A stretch of DNA of 40,684 nt. It comes from Nitrospinota bacterium (GTDB taxonomy: Bacteria; Nitrospinota_A; UBA7883; JACRLM01). The notes under the pieces are model-generated. The model worked only from the letters and a program-made list of their open reading frames with translations, was not told where the DNA came from and made no database searches. The position numbers were made by a program, and so were the translations under genes. The DNA is taken from contig JACRLM010000041.1 in NCBI GenBank assembly GCA_016235255.1, positions 1 through 40,684 of the forward strand. The letters run 5' to 3'. Positions 1 to 9,147 of this stretch are shown piece by piece; the stretch's first letter is position 1, and each line of letters opens with the position of its first letter.

Positions 1-2
1 AA

Positions 3-122
3 ATTCTACAGATTCTGAGCCTCACAATGTTCGAGAAAACCCCGTTGGATCAACTGCTTGCGGAAACTGTCATAAACGGATTTCAGCCGGTTTCAGACAA
101 TCAGCTGTTTTTGTTCGACTAA
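3..122 (+). CDS. 3' end of a probable IS4-type transposase (partial)
   Basis: An open frame enters from the left edge and ends at the TAA at 120-122. The visible 40 residues include LSLTMFEKTP and end in NQLFLFD. I recognise this pattern (LQILSLTLFEKTP followed by NQLxLFD) as the C-terminus of IS4-family DDE transposases; that is recall, not a search. Support comes from the DNA: 13 bases downstream the sequence GGGACACTA ends at 135, which resembles the end GAGACACTA of the small inverted-repeat elements at 1.3 and 21 kb. The rest of the element lies outside the window. A MutS-like C-terminus was the other idea considered, and fits less well. Confidence 0.5.
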   Translation: MLQILSLTMFEKTPLDQLLAETVINGFQPVSDNQLFLFD

Positions 123-135
123 CGTTGGGACACTA
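123..135. repeat. Probable terminal end of the IS element
   Basis: Between the transposase stop (122) and the dusB start (136 or 139) lie 13 bases ending in GGGACACTA. If this is the element's terminal inverted repeat, the element inserted directly in front of the dusB start codon and replaced its native leader. The other end is outside the window, so the pair of repeats and any target duplication cannot be checked. Confidence 0.35.
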
Positions 136-138
136 GTG

Positions 139-1110
139 ATGCACATTGGAAACGTAATTCTCAAGTCCCCGGCCGTCATGGCGCCAATGGCGGGGCTTTC
201 GGACCTGCCGTTCCGCCGGATCGTTATGGAATACGGCGCCGGGATGGTGACCACGGAGCTTATCAGCGCCAATGCCCTGGTCCGCGAATCGGCGAAAACT
301 TTCGGCATGTTGCCTGTGGAGGACGAGCCACACCCCAACGCCGCCCAGATTTTCGGCGGCGACGTTGATGTCACCAGGGACGCCTGCGTGATCGCGTCGG
401 AAAAGACCGCCTGCGACATCATAGACGTGAATTTCGGCTGCCCTGTGAAGAAGGTGACAAAGTGCGGGGCGGGCGCGGCGATGCTAAAGGACGTTGAAAA
501 GGCCGGGCGCATGGTGGAGGCGGTGGTCATGGCCGTCCGCAAGCCGGTGACTGTGAAAATACGCGCCGGATGGGACATGAACTCCGTGAACGCCGTGGAC
601 ATGGCGCTCGCGCTCGAACAGGCTGGGGCCGCCGCCATCACCGTCCACGCCAGGACCGCGTCGCAGGGGTATTCCGGAACGGCTGACTGGAATGTTATCT
701 CAAAGGTTGCCGGCATTGTAAAAATCCCGGTGATAGGCAACGGCGATATCGTCACACCGGAAATCGCCCTCTGGCGTCTTTCCGGTTTCGGGTGCGCGGC
801 GGTGATGATCGGCAGAGGGGCCTTGGGGGCGCCATGGATTTTCCGCCAGATCAACGAACTGCTTGCCTCCGGCTCATATTCAAGGCCGGGCGCGGCGGAG
901 GTGATGGAGGTTATGTTGCGGCATCTGGACATGATGATCGGGGCTTCCGGGGAAATACCGGGGGTGCGCAGGATGCGCGCCCACCTTGGCCATTACACGC
1001 GCGGACTGCCGTCCGCCTCCCGTCTGCGGGACGCTTTCATGCGCGCGGCCAGCCGGGAGGACGTTGCCCGCATCGCGTCGGAATACCTTCTTGCGGCGGT
1101 GAATCACTGA
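139..1110 (+). CDS. dusB: tRNA-dihydrouridine synthase B
   Basis: FMN-dependent reductase that converts specific uridines in the tRNA D-loop to dihydrouridine in the cytoplasm. The 323-residue TIM-barrel protein has the family signature APMAGLSDLPFRR near the N-terminus, the catalytic-cysteine segment NFGCPVKKV (about residues 97-105), VHARTASQGYSG, and the FMN phosphate-binding GNGDI and GRGALGAPWIF motifs. The N-terminus MHIGNVILKSP aligns with the usual DusB start, so ATG 139 is preferred; an in-frame GTG at 136 is directly adjacent. No Shine-Dalgarno sequence is visible because the upstream DNA appears to be the end of an insertion element; expression may depend on read-through from that element. 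In many bacteria dusB sits beside fis or nifR3/ntrB; here it stands alone. Confidence 0.93.
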   Translation: MHIGNVILKSPAVMAPMAGLSDLPFRRIVMEYGAGMVTTELISANALVRESAKTFGMLPVEDEPHPNAAQIFGGDVDVTRDACVIASEKTACDIIDVNFGCPVKKVTKCGAGAAMLKDVEKAGRMVEAVVMAVRKPVTVKIRAGWDMNSVNAVDMALALEQAGAAAITVHARTASQGYSGTADWNVISKVAGIVKIPVIGNGDIVTPEIALWRLSGFGCAAVMIGRGALGAPWIFRQINELLASGSYSRPGAAEVMEVMLRHLDMMIGASGEIPGVRRMRAHLGHYTRGLPSASRLRDAFMRAASREDVARIASEYLLAAVNH

Positions 1111-1129
1111 TGAGTTTTTAACGACAGAG

Positions 1130-1268
1130 ACACAGAGAAGAAAATTATTTCACTGTGCCGTCTGGGATGCTCTGCGCTTCGCCGGCAATAAACCAAGGCG
1201 CTATTGTTGAAAGATTAAGTATTCCCCCTCATCTCTGTGCCTCTGTGCCTCCGTGCCTCTGTGGTTTA
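1130..1268. repeat. CCACAGAG-family imperfect inverted repeat, copy 1
   Basis: A degenerate left arm (ACGACAGAGACACAGAG, from 1131) and a right arm of alternating CTCTGTGCCT units ending CTCTGTGGTTT (1232-1267) face each other across about 90 bases. The same arms recur at 23.06, 31.55 and 37.68 kb. It lies downstream of dusB in a 406-base gap without genes. Confidence 0.6.
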
Positions 1269-1310
1269 AATTTCCGCATTCTTCGCTTCCATTATGAGAT
1301 ACCGATTTTT

Positions 1311-1443
1311 CGGTAGTGTCTCAGTTTGCTCTTTGATGTCATGCTGAGCAACGCGAAGCATCTCCATATTTTTGTTATTTCAAAGGGTACTAAAAGGAGA
1401 TTCTTCGGCTTCGCCTCCAGAATGACAAACTGAGACACTACTG
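1311..1443. mobile_element. MITE-like element, copy 1
   Basis: A 127-bp core (1314-1440) begins TAGTGTCTCAGTTTG and ends with its exact reverse complement CAAACTGAGACACTA. Including flanking CGG/CTG the terminal repeats extend to 18 bases with one mismatch, and ATTTTT then occurs immediately outside both ends (1305-1310 and 1444-1449), a possible target duplication, though it is low-complexity. The interior carries no gene. A second copy in inverted orientation lies at 20964-21089 with only about three differences, so the two moved or were exchanged recently. The ends resemble the IS end at 135, so a related IS4-type transposase could mobilise it. Confidence 0.8.
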
Positions 1444-1516
1444 ATTTTTCGCCTCCATTACGGCCAATCTTTGCTATCCTATCTAATCGAAAGATCAACG
1501 CTCCGGCGAAAGGTGA

Positions 1517-2887
1517 ATGATGAACAGGCATATTTTCAGGGAATACGACATCCGGGGGATCATAGACCGCGATTTGACCCCGGAAGCGGTCACCGGCATC
1601 GGCAAGGCCTTCGGGACCACTGTGAAAAGGAACGGCGGCAAGACCGTTTCTGTCGGATACGACGCGCGCCATTCGTCGCCGGGGCTCCATAAACACCTGA
1701 CGGACGGGATACTTTCCACCGGGGTGGACGTGGTGAGCATCGGACTTGTGCCCACTCCCCTGCTCTACTACTCGTTGTACCATCTGCATACGGACGGCGG
1801 GGTGATGATCACAGGATCCCACAATCCGCCGGAGTTCAACGGATTCAAGCTCAACCTTGGCAAGGGCTCCATATACGGCGCCGGGATCCAGGCGTTGGCG
1901 GACCTGATCGAAAAGAGCGATTTTGAGACCGGCTCAGGCTCCATCAAGACGGTGGACGTGATCGCCGAATATATGATGATGGTGAAGGACAAAATCAAGC
2001 TGGACCGCAAGGTCCGGATCGTTGTGGACGCAGGCAACGGGTGCGGCGGCATTTTCGCGCCCAAACTGATGCGCGACCTGGGCTGCGAGGTGACCGAGCT
2101 TTTCTGCGACGTGGACGGCACATTCCCCAACCACCATCCGGACCCGACGGTGCCGAAAAACCTGAAGCATCTAATTGACAAGGTGCGCGAAACGGGGGCG
2201 GAGGCGGGCATCGCCTATGACGGCGACGCGGACAGGATCGGCGTGGTGGACGAAAACGGCGGCATACTTTTCGGCGACCAGCTTATGATGATTTTCGCGC
2301 GCGACATCCTCAAGCGCAAGCCGGGCGCGGCGGTGGTGTATGACGTGAAATGCTCGCAGAACCTCACCGACGACATCGCAAAGCACGGCGGCAGGCCGGT
2401 GATTAACGCCACGGGGCACTCGCTTATCAAGGCGCGGCTGGCGGCGGAGAAAGCGGAGCTTGCCGGCGAGATGAGCGCCCACATATTCTTCAAGGAGGAT
2501 TATTACGGGTTTGACGACGCCATATTCGCCACGGCGCGGTTCGCCCGGATCATGTCGCAGACGCCGATGAAGGTGTCGGAATTCCTGGCGGACACGCCGA
2601 AGGTGCACAACACCCCGGAAATCAGGGTGGACTGCCCGGACGACGTGAAATTCGGCCTGATAAAGGAGATCACCGCCCATTTCAAGAAGACCCGCGAGGT
2701 GGTGGACATAGACGGGGCCAGGGTCAATTTCGGCGACGGGTGGGGGCTTGTCCGCGCGTCGAACACCCAGCCTGTGCTGGTGCTCAGGTTCGAGGCGCAC
2801 AGCGTTGCGCGGCTTGAAGAGATAAAGAAGGTGTTCCATGAAAAACTTGTGACGTACCCGGCGATGCGAGGGACGCCGATGTTTTAG
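1517..2887 (+). CDS. Phosphomannomutase/phosphoglucomutase
   Basis: Interconverts hexose 1- and 6-phosphates, feeding nucleotide sugars for cell-envelope polysaccharides. The 456-residue protein has the alpha-D-phosphohexomutase layout: FREYDIRG at the N-terminus, the phosphoserine loop TGSHNPPEFNG (Ser101), the metal-binding loop DGDADR (235-240), the sugar-specificity loop GEMSAH (317-322) and the C-terminal phosphate-binding RASNTQP. This matches the AlgC/ManB/CpsG bifunctional group. The start is ATG 1517 (followed by a second ATG at 1520) with AAAGGTGA just upstream. It is the first gene of a run with PBP2, RodA and a radical SAM protein; 11 bases separate it from the PBP2 gene. Whether it prefers mannose or glucose phosphates cannot be read from sequence. 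Confidence 0.9.
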   Translation: MMNRHIFREYDIRGIIDRDLTPEAVTGIGKAFGTTVKRNGGKTVSVGYDARHSSPGLHKHLTDGILSTGVDVVSIGLVPTPLLYYSLYHLHTDGGVMITGSHNPPEFNGFKLNLGKGSIYGAGIQALADLIEKSDFETGSGSIKTVDVIAEYMMMVKDKIKLDRKVRIVVDAGNGCGGIFAPKLMRDLGCEVTELFCDVDGTFPNHHPDPTVPKNLKHLIDKVRETGAEAGIAYDGDADRIGVVDENGGILFGDQLMMIFARDILKRKPGAAVVYDVKCSQNLTDDIAKHGGRPVINATGHSLIKARLAAEKAELAGEMSAHIFFKEDYYGFDDAIFATARFARIMSQTPMKVSEFLADTPKVHNTPEIRVDCPDDVKFGLIKEITAHFKKTREVVDIDGARVNFGDGWGLVRASNTQPVLVLRFEAHSVARLEEIKKVFHEKLVTYPAMRGTPMF

Positions 2888-2898
2888 GGGCCTGACGG

Positions 2899-4737
2899 AT
2901 GTTAAAGCCCCGTCCCGAATCGGAGATATTCTTCAAGCGCGTCAGGAGCAAGTCGCTTGTGTTCACGATCGTCATGGCGCTCGGATGCGCCGTGATAACG
3001 ATGCGGTTGTGGCATTTGCAGGTGATCCAGTACGCCACACTGGCAAGCAAGGCGGAGAACAACCGGATCAGGGAGCTTTCCATAGACGGCCTGCGCGGCA
3101 AGATACTCGACCGCAACGGCGTGACCCTGGTGGACAACCGCCCATCGTTCCAGCTTTCCCTTATTCCGGAGGACATAGACGATCCCAGGCAGGCGCTTGA
3201 CTACTTGAGCTCGAAAATAGAAATTGACCAGCAGGCGGCGATCAAGGAGATAGAGTCAGTCAAGCCTTTCCAGCCAGTGGCCCTCAAAAGGGACTTAAGC
3301 CGCGAAGATGTGGCCTTCGTGGAGGAGCGCCGGATAAACCTTCCCGGTGTGTTCCTTGAAATCAAGCCGATACGCAACTATCTTTTCGGAGAACTTGGAG
3401 CGCACGCCCTCGGCTACCTTGGCGCAATCTCCGAAAGCCAGCTTTTAAGCCGTGAATTCGCCAAATTCTCCCGCAACGATTTCATAGGCCAGGCGGGAGT
3501 GGAAAAGCTTTATGAGAACGGGCTTCGCGGCTCCAAGGGGATGAAAAGGCTGGAGGTGGACGCGGCGGGGCGCGAGATGAACCATCTGGAGGACATAAGC
3601 CCGAAAAGCGGCTCTAACCTTTACCTGACCCTGGACTACGACGCGCAACTGGCCGCGGAGAAATCTTTCGAGGGGCATATGGGGGCCGCGGTGGCCCTGG
3701 ATCCGTCCACCGGGGAAATCCTGGCCTATATTTCCAAACCGGCGTACGACCCGAACAAGTTCGCCTATGGAGTAAACCCGGCGGACTGGAAAGCGCTCAC
3801 CGATGACGAATGGCATCCCCTGCAGAACAGGGTGATCCAGGGGCAGTATCCGCCGGGATCCACTTTCAAGATCATCATGGCCCTGGGGGCGCTGGAAGAG
3901 GGAGTGATAAACACCTCCACCACCGTTTTCTGCCCCGGGTACTTCAACTTCGGCAACCGCGCGTACAGGTGCTGGAAAAAGGAGGGGCACGGCCATATGA
4001 ACGTGCACACGGCGCTGGTGCAGTCGTGCGACGTGTTCTTCTATACGATGGGCATGAAGCTTGGGATAAACAGGATCGCAAGCTACGCCAACATGTTCGG
4101 ACTTGGCGCGAAGACCAACCTCGGGTTCACCGGGGAAAAAGCCGGCCTGATCCCGACGACACAGTGGAAAGAGAGGGCGCGCAAGGAAAAGTGGATGCTC
4201 GGCGAAACGGTCTCCTGCGCCATTGGCCAGGGATATGTGCTCACGACACCGTTACAGCTGGCCAGGATGATCGCCGCTGTGGCCAACGGCGGCTCGCTTG
4301 TCCGGCCGACGATAGTGAAGACCGGCGACGCCGGCCCAAAGGAGGCGGAACGCGCTCCAATATCCCCCCAGAACATGGACACGGTCCGCCAGGCGTTGCG
4401 TGGAGTGGTTGCCGAGCCGCACGGGACGGCGTGGGCGCTCAAGGACGGGCCGTTTGAATACGCCGGCAAAACGGGGACAGCCCAGGTGATAAGGATGAAG
4501 CAGGGAGAGGTGGTGAAAACGCGCGACCAGGAATTGCGCTACAAGGATCACGCGTGGTTCGTGGCCTTCGCCCCTTTTGACGATCCGAAAATAGCCGTGG
4601 CCGTGATATCCGAACATGGCGGGCACGGCGGCGAGGCCGCGGCGCCCATAGCAAAGGCAATAATGGACGCATATCTGGGAAAGCTCATCGAGGCAAAAAA
4701 ACCGGCGGCGGAGCCGGAAAGCAAGGAGGAATCCTAG
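2899..4737 (+). CDS. mrdA: Penicillin-binding protein 2 (elongasome transpeptidase)
   Basis: Class B PBP that crosslinks peptidoglycan during lateral wall growth together with RodA. The 612-residue protein has one N-terminal membrane segment (about 20-42), the dimerisation domain (DRNGVTLVDN, 71-80, through about 230) and the transpeptidase domain with SxxK at STFK (catalytic Ser321), SxN in the variant SCD (376-378), and KTG at 524-526 (KTGTAQ). These identify the MrdA/PbpA family and the length is normal. The stop at 4735-4737 is followed one base later by the rodA ATG, and AAGGAGG for rodA lies inside the 3' end of this gene, so the two are translationally linked. Confidence 0.95.
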   Translation: MLKPRPESEIFFKRVRSKSLVFTIVMALGCAVITMRLWHLQVIQYATLASKAENNRIRELSIDGLRGKILDRNGVTLVDNRPSFQLSLIPEDIDDPRQALDYLSSKIEIDQQAAIKEIESVKPFQPVALKRDLSREDVAFVEERRINLPGVFLEIKPIRNYLFGELGAHALGYLGAISESQLLSREFAKFSRNDFIGQAGVEKLYENGLRGSKGMKRLEVDAAGREMNHLEDISPKSGSNLYLTLDYDAQLAAEKSFEGHMGAAVALDPSTGEILAYISKPAYDPNKFAYGVNPADWKALTDDEWHPLQNRVIQGQYPPGSTFKIIMALGALEEGVINTSTTVFCPGYFNFGNRAYRCWKKEGHGHMNVHTALVQSCDVFFYTMGMKLGINRIASYANMFGLGAKTNLGFTGEKAGLIPTTQWKERARKEKWMLGETVSCAIGQGYVLTTPLQLARMIAAVANGGSLVRPTIVKTGDAGPKEAERAPISPQNMDTVRQALRGVVAEPHGTAWALKDGPFEYAGKTGTAQVIRMKQGEVVKTRDQELRYKDHAWFVAFAPFDDPKIAVAVISEHGGHGGEAAAPIAKAIMDAYLGKLIEAKKPAAEPESKEES

Positions 4738-4738
4738 G

Positions 4739-5854
4739 ATGGACGGGCGTTACCTCGAAAGAAGCGCGACCCGCAACTTCGATTTCACCACCCTTGCGCT
4801 GACCATGACCCTTTGCGCCATCGGCTTCATGGCGATATACAGCGCAAATATGCAAAGCGATTCGGCCAACCTGCAGGGGATGTATATCCGCCAGGCCGCC
4901 TGGACCTTGTCGGCGATGGTGATAATAGGCGCAATGATGTTCGTGGACTACAGGACGATGGAAAGGCTTGCCTATCCTCTGTACTGGATAGGGGTGCTGT
5001 CACTTCTGGCGGTCACATTTTTCGGCAAGACTGTCAGCGGAGCCCAACGCTGGCTTTCCCTTGGCGGACTGAACGTCCAGCCGTCGGAATTCATGAAGAT
5101 CGCGGTGATTCTGCTGGTGGTGCGGATCATAGACGATATGGAGAGGGAGACAGACCTGACGCTTTGGGACCTTCTCAGACCTGCGGCGTACGTTGTGGTC
5201 CCTTTCCTTCTGGTGGCCAAACAGCCGGACCTTGGAACGGCCATGATCTATTTCATCATACTCGCGGGGATAGCCTTTTTTGCCGGGATAAACAAGGGGA
5301 CATTGCTGCGCATGGGCGTTGCCATCGCGCTTTTCCTCCCCACGTCATGGATGTTCCTCAAGCCATACCAGAAAAACAGGCTTTTGACTCTCCTTAATCC
5401 CGAGGAGGATCCGATGGGCAAGGGGTATCACACCATCCAGTCGAAAATAGCGATAGGCTCCGGCGGCCTTTGGGGCAAGGGGCTTTTCCAGGGGACGCAA
5501 AGCAAGCTTAACTTCCTGCCGGAAAAGCACACCGACTTCATATTCTCCGTCATATCCGAGGAGGTCGGCTTCATCGGCTCGCTTGTCATACTTTTCATAT
5601 TTTTCCTGCTTATCATGAGGATCGTGGACGTGGCCATGACCTCGCGGGACAAGGGGGGAGCGCTGCTCGCCGCCGGGGTGGGCACAATGATCTCGTTCAA
5701 TTTTTTGTACAACATAGGAATGACCCTCGGCATCGTCCCCATCGTGGGGGTGCCGCTGCCTTTCATATCGTACGGGGGCTCCGCGCTTCTCACAAACGCA
5801 ATCGGGGTGGGGATCGCGCTGAACGTATCGTTCAGAAGGTTTTCCGTTGATTAG
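4739..5854 (+). CDS. rodA: RodA, SEDS peptidoglycan glycosyltransferase
   Basis: Multi-pass inner-membrane polymerase that extends glycan strands from lipid II in the elongasome and works with PBP2. The 371-residue protein has about ten hydrophobic segments and SEDS signatures: GAQRWLSLG, QPSEFMKIA, AKQPDLGTA, the catalytic-loop region LPEKHTDFIFSVISEE, and the C-terminal PFISYGGSALLTN. The start ATG is preceded by AAGGAGG with a short spacer. The 3' end overlaps the TTG start of the next gene by eight bases. mreB, mreC and mreD, which often precede mrdA-rodA, are not in the window; a phosphohexomutase gene occupies that place. Confidence 0.96.
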   Translation: MDGRYLERSATRNFDFTTLALTMTLCAIGFMAIYSANMQSDSANLQGMYIRQAAWTLSAMVIIGAMMFVDYRTMERLAYPLYWIGVLSLLAVTFFGKTVSGAQRWLSLGGLNVQPSEFMKIAVILLVVRIIDDMERETDLTLWDLLRPAAYVVVPFLLVAKQPDLGTAMIYFIILAGIAFFAGINKGTLLRMGVAIALFLPTSWMFLKPYQKNRLLTLLNPEEDPMGKGYHTIQSKIAIGSGGLWGKGLFQGTQSKLNFLPEKHTDFIFSVISEEVGFIGSLVILFIFFLLIMRIVDVAMTSRDKGGALLAAGVGTMISFNFLYNIGMTLGIVPIVGVPLPFISYGGSALLTNAIGVGIALNVSFRRFSVD

Positions 5855-8363
5855 CGGGAAAACCGCGTTCGAACGCGTCCTTTCCAGAACGCGCAAGCCG
5901 TCGTCTTACCTGGGGACGGAGAAAAATTCCGTCCGCAAAGACCACGCCGCCGTCCGCGCATCCATCGCATTTGCGTTCCCGGACCTTTACGACATTGGCA
6001 TGTCCCACCTGGGGCTGAAAATACTGTACGACATCGTAAACAAGCGGCCCGATTTCGCCGCCGAGCGCGTTTTCGCCCCGGACACGGACTTCGCCGAGGC
6101 GATAAAGGCCGAAGGCCTGCCGCTCATGTCGCTGGAGACGAAGACTCCGCTGCCGCAGTTCGACATGATAGGTTTCACGATACCGTATGAACTTTCATAC
6201 ACCACCATCCTGTGGACTCTCGACCTTGCCGGGATACCGCTTCACGCGGCGGACCGTGGCGAAGGACATCCGCTGGTGATCGGAGGGGGGGCGGGCGTTT
6301 ACAATCCGGAGCCGATAGCGGAGTTTTTCGACCTGTTCTACCTTGGCGACGGCGAGGATGGGATAATTCAGCTCATGGAGGCTGCTGCGGACACGAAAGG
6401 GGCGCCGCGCCATGAACGTTTGAAAAGAATGGCCGATATCCGGGGCGTCTATGTCCCGTCGCTGTTCGACGTCTCCTATGAGCCGGAAGGCGGTGTGAAT
6501 AATATAACCCCGCTTCTGGCCGGCCACGCAATGGCGGAACGGGTGTTCCTCCCTTCTCTGTCGCAGTCCCCCTACCCTTTCGACCTTGTGGTGCCGTTCG
6601 GCCAGCCGGCGCACGACAGGCTCAACGTGGAGATAGACAGGGGATGCGTCCAGGGTTGCCGCTTCTGCCAGGCGGGGACCACATACCGCCCGGCGCGGGA
6701 GCGGACCCCCGCCGAAGTGGAACGGATAGTTGACGAGGCGATCCGCCGAACGGGCTACGGCGAGGTGTCGCTCACGTCACTTAGCGCCGGGGACCATTCG
6801 CGCATCGGGGAACTGCTCACCGCGCTCATGGACAAATACGAGGGGGAGCGGGTTTCCGTCTCTCTGCCGTCGCTGCGCCCCGCCACGTTGACGGACGAAG
6901 TGATCCACCAGGCCGGAAGGGTGCGCCGGGGCGGCTTCACCATCACGGCGGAGGCCGGCAGCCAGCGGCTGCGCAACGTGCTGAACAAAAAGGTGACCGA
7001 CGACGACGTTATCCGGGTCGCCTCAAGGCTTCTGGCCGAAGGCTGGAGGTCGCTGAAACTTTATTTCATGATCGGGCTTCCCACGGAGACGGACGAGGAC
7101 GTGGAGGCGATTTACACCCTCGCCTCGCGGCTGGCAGTTTTGAACGTTGAAGGCGCCCGATTCATGAACATAAACGTGAGCGTGTCCAACTTCGTGCCAA
7201 AGGCGCACACCGCTTTCCAATGGCACGGGCAGGACGATATCGAGATGCTACAGGAGAAAAAGAAGCGGCTTTTCGAGATGATCCGGCGCAACCGCCGCAT
7301 CACCCTCAAATGGCATGACGCGCGGATGAGCCAGATTGAGGCGGCGTTCGCCAAGGGGGACAGGCGCCTTTCAAAAGTGGTGGAGACCGCGTATGCCGAG
7401 GGCGCCAGGCTGGACGCATGGACGGAACATTTCAATCACGGCAGGTGGCTGGAAGCTTTCCGTAAATGCGGGCTGGACGTGAAGTTTTACGCCAACCGGC
7501 AAATCGGCCTGGACGAAACACTGCCATGGGACCACATCGCAACAGGGCTTTCCAAAAAGTATTTCCAGCGGGAATGGAAACTGGCCCGGCAAGGGGTGAT
7601 GACGGAGGATTGCAAGACAGGCAAGTGCATCGGTTGCGGGCTGGACCCCGATGTATGCTTCAAGGCGTATGAGACCGCGCCGTTGCCTGCGGCCAGGCCC
7701 AAGGCGGCGGCAGAAGTATCCGGGCTTCGCTTCAAGTACAGACTTAAATTCAAAAAGGTTGGGCTTGCCCGCCATTTCTCCCAGCTTGAGTTCCAGAACA
7801 TAATCCAGCGCGCCGCGCGTATGGCCGGATTGCCCATGGCGTATTCGCAGGGGCACAATCCGCATCCGAAGATATCTTTCGGCGCGGCGCTGCCGGTGGG
7901 GCTGGAGAGCGAGGCGGAGGAGATGGGAATCGAGCTTGCGGAGAACATGGCGCCGGACGCCGTGGCCCGTCGGCTTAACGGGTGCATGCCGGACGGGATA
8001 GAATTCACCGCCGCAAGGTTCGCCATGCCAGGGGAAAAGTCCATCAGCGAATCGGCAAAGGGATACGTTTACCTGCTGCGGTTTGGCGAGGGAGTGACCG
8101 CCGAAGCGTTGCGCCAGCGGACGGAGTGGTTCAACGCCTCCCCTTCCATCGAGGTGGAGAAAGCGCGGGAAAAAGGAGTGAAGCGGTTTGACATAAAACG
8201 GCTGGTCGAAAAACTCGAACCGGGCGATGACACACTTTCGGTAACGTTCACGGTGAACCTCGCCGCAGGGGGCTCCGCCCAGCCCAGGGACGTGGTCCAC
8301 GCGCTGTTCGGCGAAAGCGCCGTCGAATGGAGCGGTGTGAAGACAGGGAAACTGGAAGGATAA
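5847..8363 (+). CDS. Radical SAM protein fused to DUF2344
   Basis: An 838-residue protein of the fused family TIGR03960 (radical SAM) plus TIGR03936/DUF2344. The N-terminal part resembles a B12-binding-like domain (FAFPDLYDIGMSHLG); the radical SAM core has the cluster motif CVQGCRFC (Cys267, 271, 274) with GTTYRPARERTP after it. A short cysteine cluster, CKTGKCIGCG, lies near residues 588-600, and the DUF2344 domain (about 625-838) has the SQGHNPHPKISFGAALPVG signature. The family is often found near ribosomal protein L21/L27 or RNase G genes and its substrate is not established; a role in RNA or translation-factor modification is an inference. The start is TTG, overlapping the rodA stop, and the family's usual N-terminus agrees with it. 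Confidence 0.88.
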   Translation: MISGKTAFERVLSRTRKPSSYLGTEKNSVRKDHAAVRASIAFAFPDLYDIGMSHLGLKILYDIVNKRPDFAAERVFAPDTDFAEAIKAEGLPLMSLETKTPLPQFDMIGFTIPYELSYTTILWTLDLAGIPLHAADRGEGHPLVIGGGAGVYNPEPIAEFFDLFYLGDGEDGIIQLMEAAADTKGAPRHERLKRMADIRGVYVPSLFDVSYEPEGGVNNITPLLAGHAMAERVFLPSLSQSPYPFDLVVPFGQPAHDRLNVEIDRGCVQGCRFCQAGTTYRPARERTPAEVERIVDEAIRRTGYGEVSLTSLSAGDHSRIGELLTALMDKYEGERVSVSLPSLRPATLTDEVIHQAGRVRRGGFTITAEAGSQRLRNVLNKKVTDDDVIRVASRLLAEGWRSLKLYFMIGLPTETDEDVEAIYTLASRLAVLNVEGARFMNINVSVSNFVPKAHTAFQWHGQDDIEMLQEKKKRLFEMIRRNRRITLKWHDARMSQIEAAFAKGDRRLSKVVETAYAEGARLDAWTEHFNHGRWLEAFRKCGLDVKFYANRQIGLDETLPWDHIATGLSKKYFQREWKLARQGVMTEDCKTGKCIGCGLDPDVCFKAYETAPLPAARPKAAAEVSGLRFKYRLKFKKVGLARHFSQLEFQNIIQRAARMAGLPMAYSQGHNPHPKISFGAALPVGLESEAEEMGIELAENMAPDAVARRLNGCMPDGIEFTAARFAMPGEKSISESAKGYVYLLRFGEGVTAEALRQRTEWFNASPSIEVEKAREKGVKRFDIKRLVEKLEPGDDTLSVTFTVNLAAGGSAQPRDVVHALFGESAVEWSGVKTGKLEG

Positions 8364-8386
8364 GGCGCTGCTGGAAACCTATGCGC

Positions 8387-8728
8387 TCACCGTCCAATAT
8401 AGGATGGCGTCAACTTCAAACCCAGTCCATGCATGATGGACATTATCGTCGACCAGCGGGGATTTCCCTCCGGAGTCAGCGCTTTATATAAAGTGTCGCG
8501 GGAGATATTTGCATTCTTGGCCAAAGAAACGATTTTGACGTTCCGCGCGGCGATATAATTCCTCAACGCGGCCAGAAAAACCTTCTCACTTTCCTCCATG
8601 GCCAGCTCAAGGTATTTTTGAGCGAACTTTTCGTCCATCAACCGCTCGCGCAACCCCTCGTCATAACTTGCCGATGGGGGATGATTTTTATTTCGCTTCA
8701 ACGGCGCGGGCTTATTATAAACTCTCAT
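8387..8728 (-). CDS. HigA-like addiction module antitoxin
   Basis: A 113-residue helix-turn-helix protein of the TIGR02684 antidote family. The C-terminal half reads VSLAKNANISRDTLYKALTPEGNPRWSTI, where the HTH and the SRDxLYKAL-P-GNP signature are clear. It should neutralise the toxin encoded just upstream and repress the operon. The start ATG (8728) lies two bases beyond the toxin stop, with ACAAGG upstream as a weak ribosome site. The N-terminal ~25 residues are Pro/Lys/Asn rich and probably disordered. Gene order (toxin first) is typical of HigBA-type loci. Confidence 0.82.
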   Translation of the reverse strand: MRVYNKPAPLKRNKNHPPSASYDEGLRERLMDEKFAQKYLELAMEESEKVFLAALRNYIAARNVKIVSLAKNANISRDTLYKALTPEGNPRWSTIMSIMHGLGLKLTPSYIGR

Positions 8729-8730
8729 TT

Positions 8731-9063
8731 CTATTGCCTTGTCCTGCGTTTGTAATCATCAAATGCTTTGATTGCGTCTTCAATATCGCGTTGCTGGCGG
8801 CGCTTCGTTCCACCGCCCAATAAAAGAATGATTTTGCCGCTTATATTCCCAAAATAAATCCGGTATCCAGGACCTTTATTCAAAGCTACTTCGTGAACAC
8901 CATCTCGTACCGGCCGGACTTTCCCGGGGTTTCCTTGCCGGATCCGCTCGATTTGAATATCAATCAGCGCCGCGGCCGCGCCGAGTGTCTTTAACCATTT
9001 TTCAAAAGGTTTATTTCCATGAATATCCTGATATACAAGAATATCGTAAACAGTCTCCTGCAT
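8731..9063 (-). CDS. HigB/RelE-like addiction module toxin
   Basis: A 110-residue protein of the TIGR02683 killer family, a RelE-fold predicted mRNA interferase acting on ribosomes. Signatures visible are KPFEKWLKTL near the N-terminus, GVHEVALNKGPGYRIYFG and the C-terminal LLLGGGTKRRQQRDIEDA. Three in-frame ATGs exist (9093, 9075, 9063); the third is chosen because GGAGG lies eight bases before it and the resulting length fits the family. The pair sits between the elongasome operon and rlmN, in the opposite direction to the former. Confidence 0.82.
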   Translation of the reverse strand: MQETVYDILVYQDIHGNKPFEKWLKTLGAAAALIDIQIERIRQGNPGKVRPVRDGVHEVALNKGPGYRIYFGNISGKIILLLGGGTKRRQQRDIEDAIKAFDDYKRRTRQ

Positions 9064-9147
9064 AATATCCTCCATGATTTTTTGTTGTTTCATCCATATT
9101 CTTTTCCCTTTCTCTGTTTTTCTCGTTAATAATTGGTTCTCTCAAAC

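Noticed and set aside
1304..1451. GATTTTTCG on both sides of MITE copy 1 as a 9-base target duplication
   Set aside because: The repeats are not both adjacent to the element ends; only the six-base ATTTTT fits once the terminal repeats are extended.
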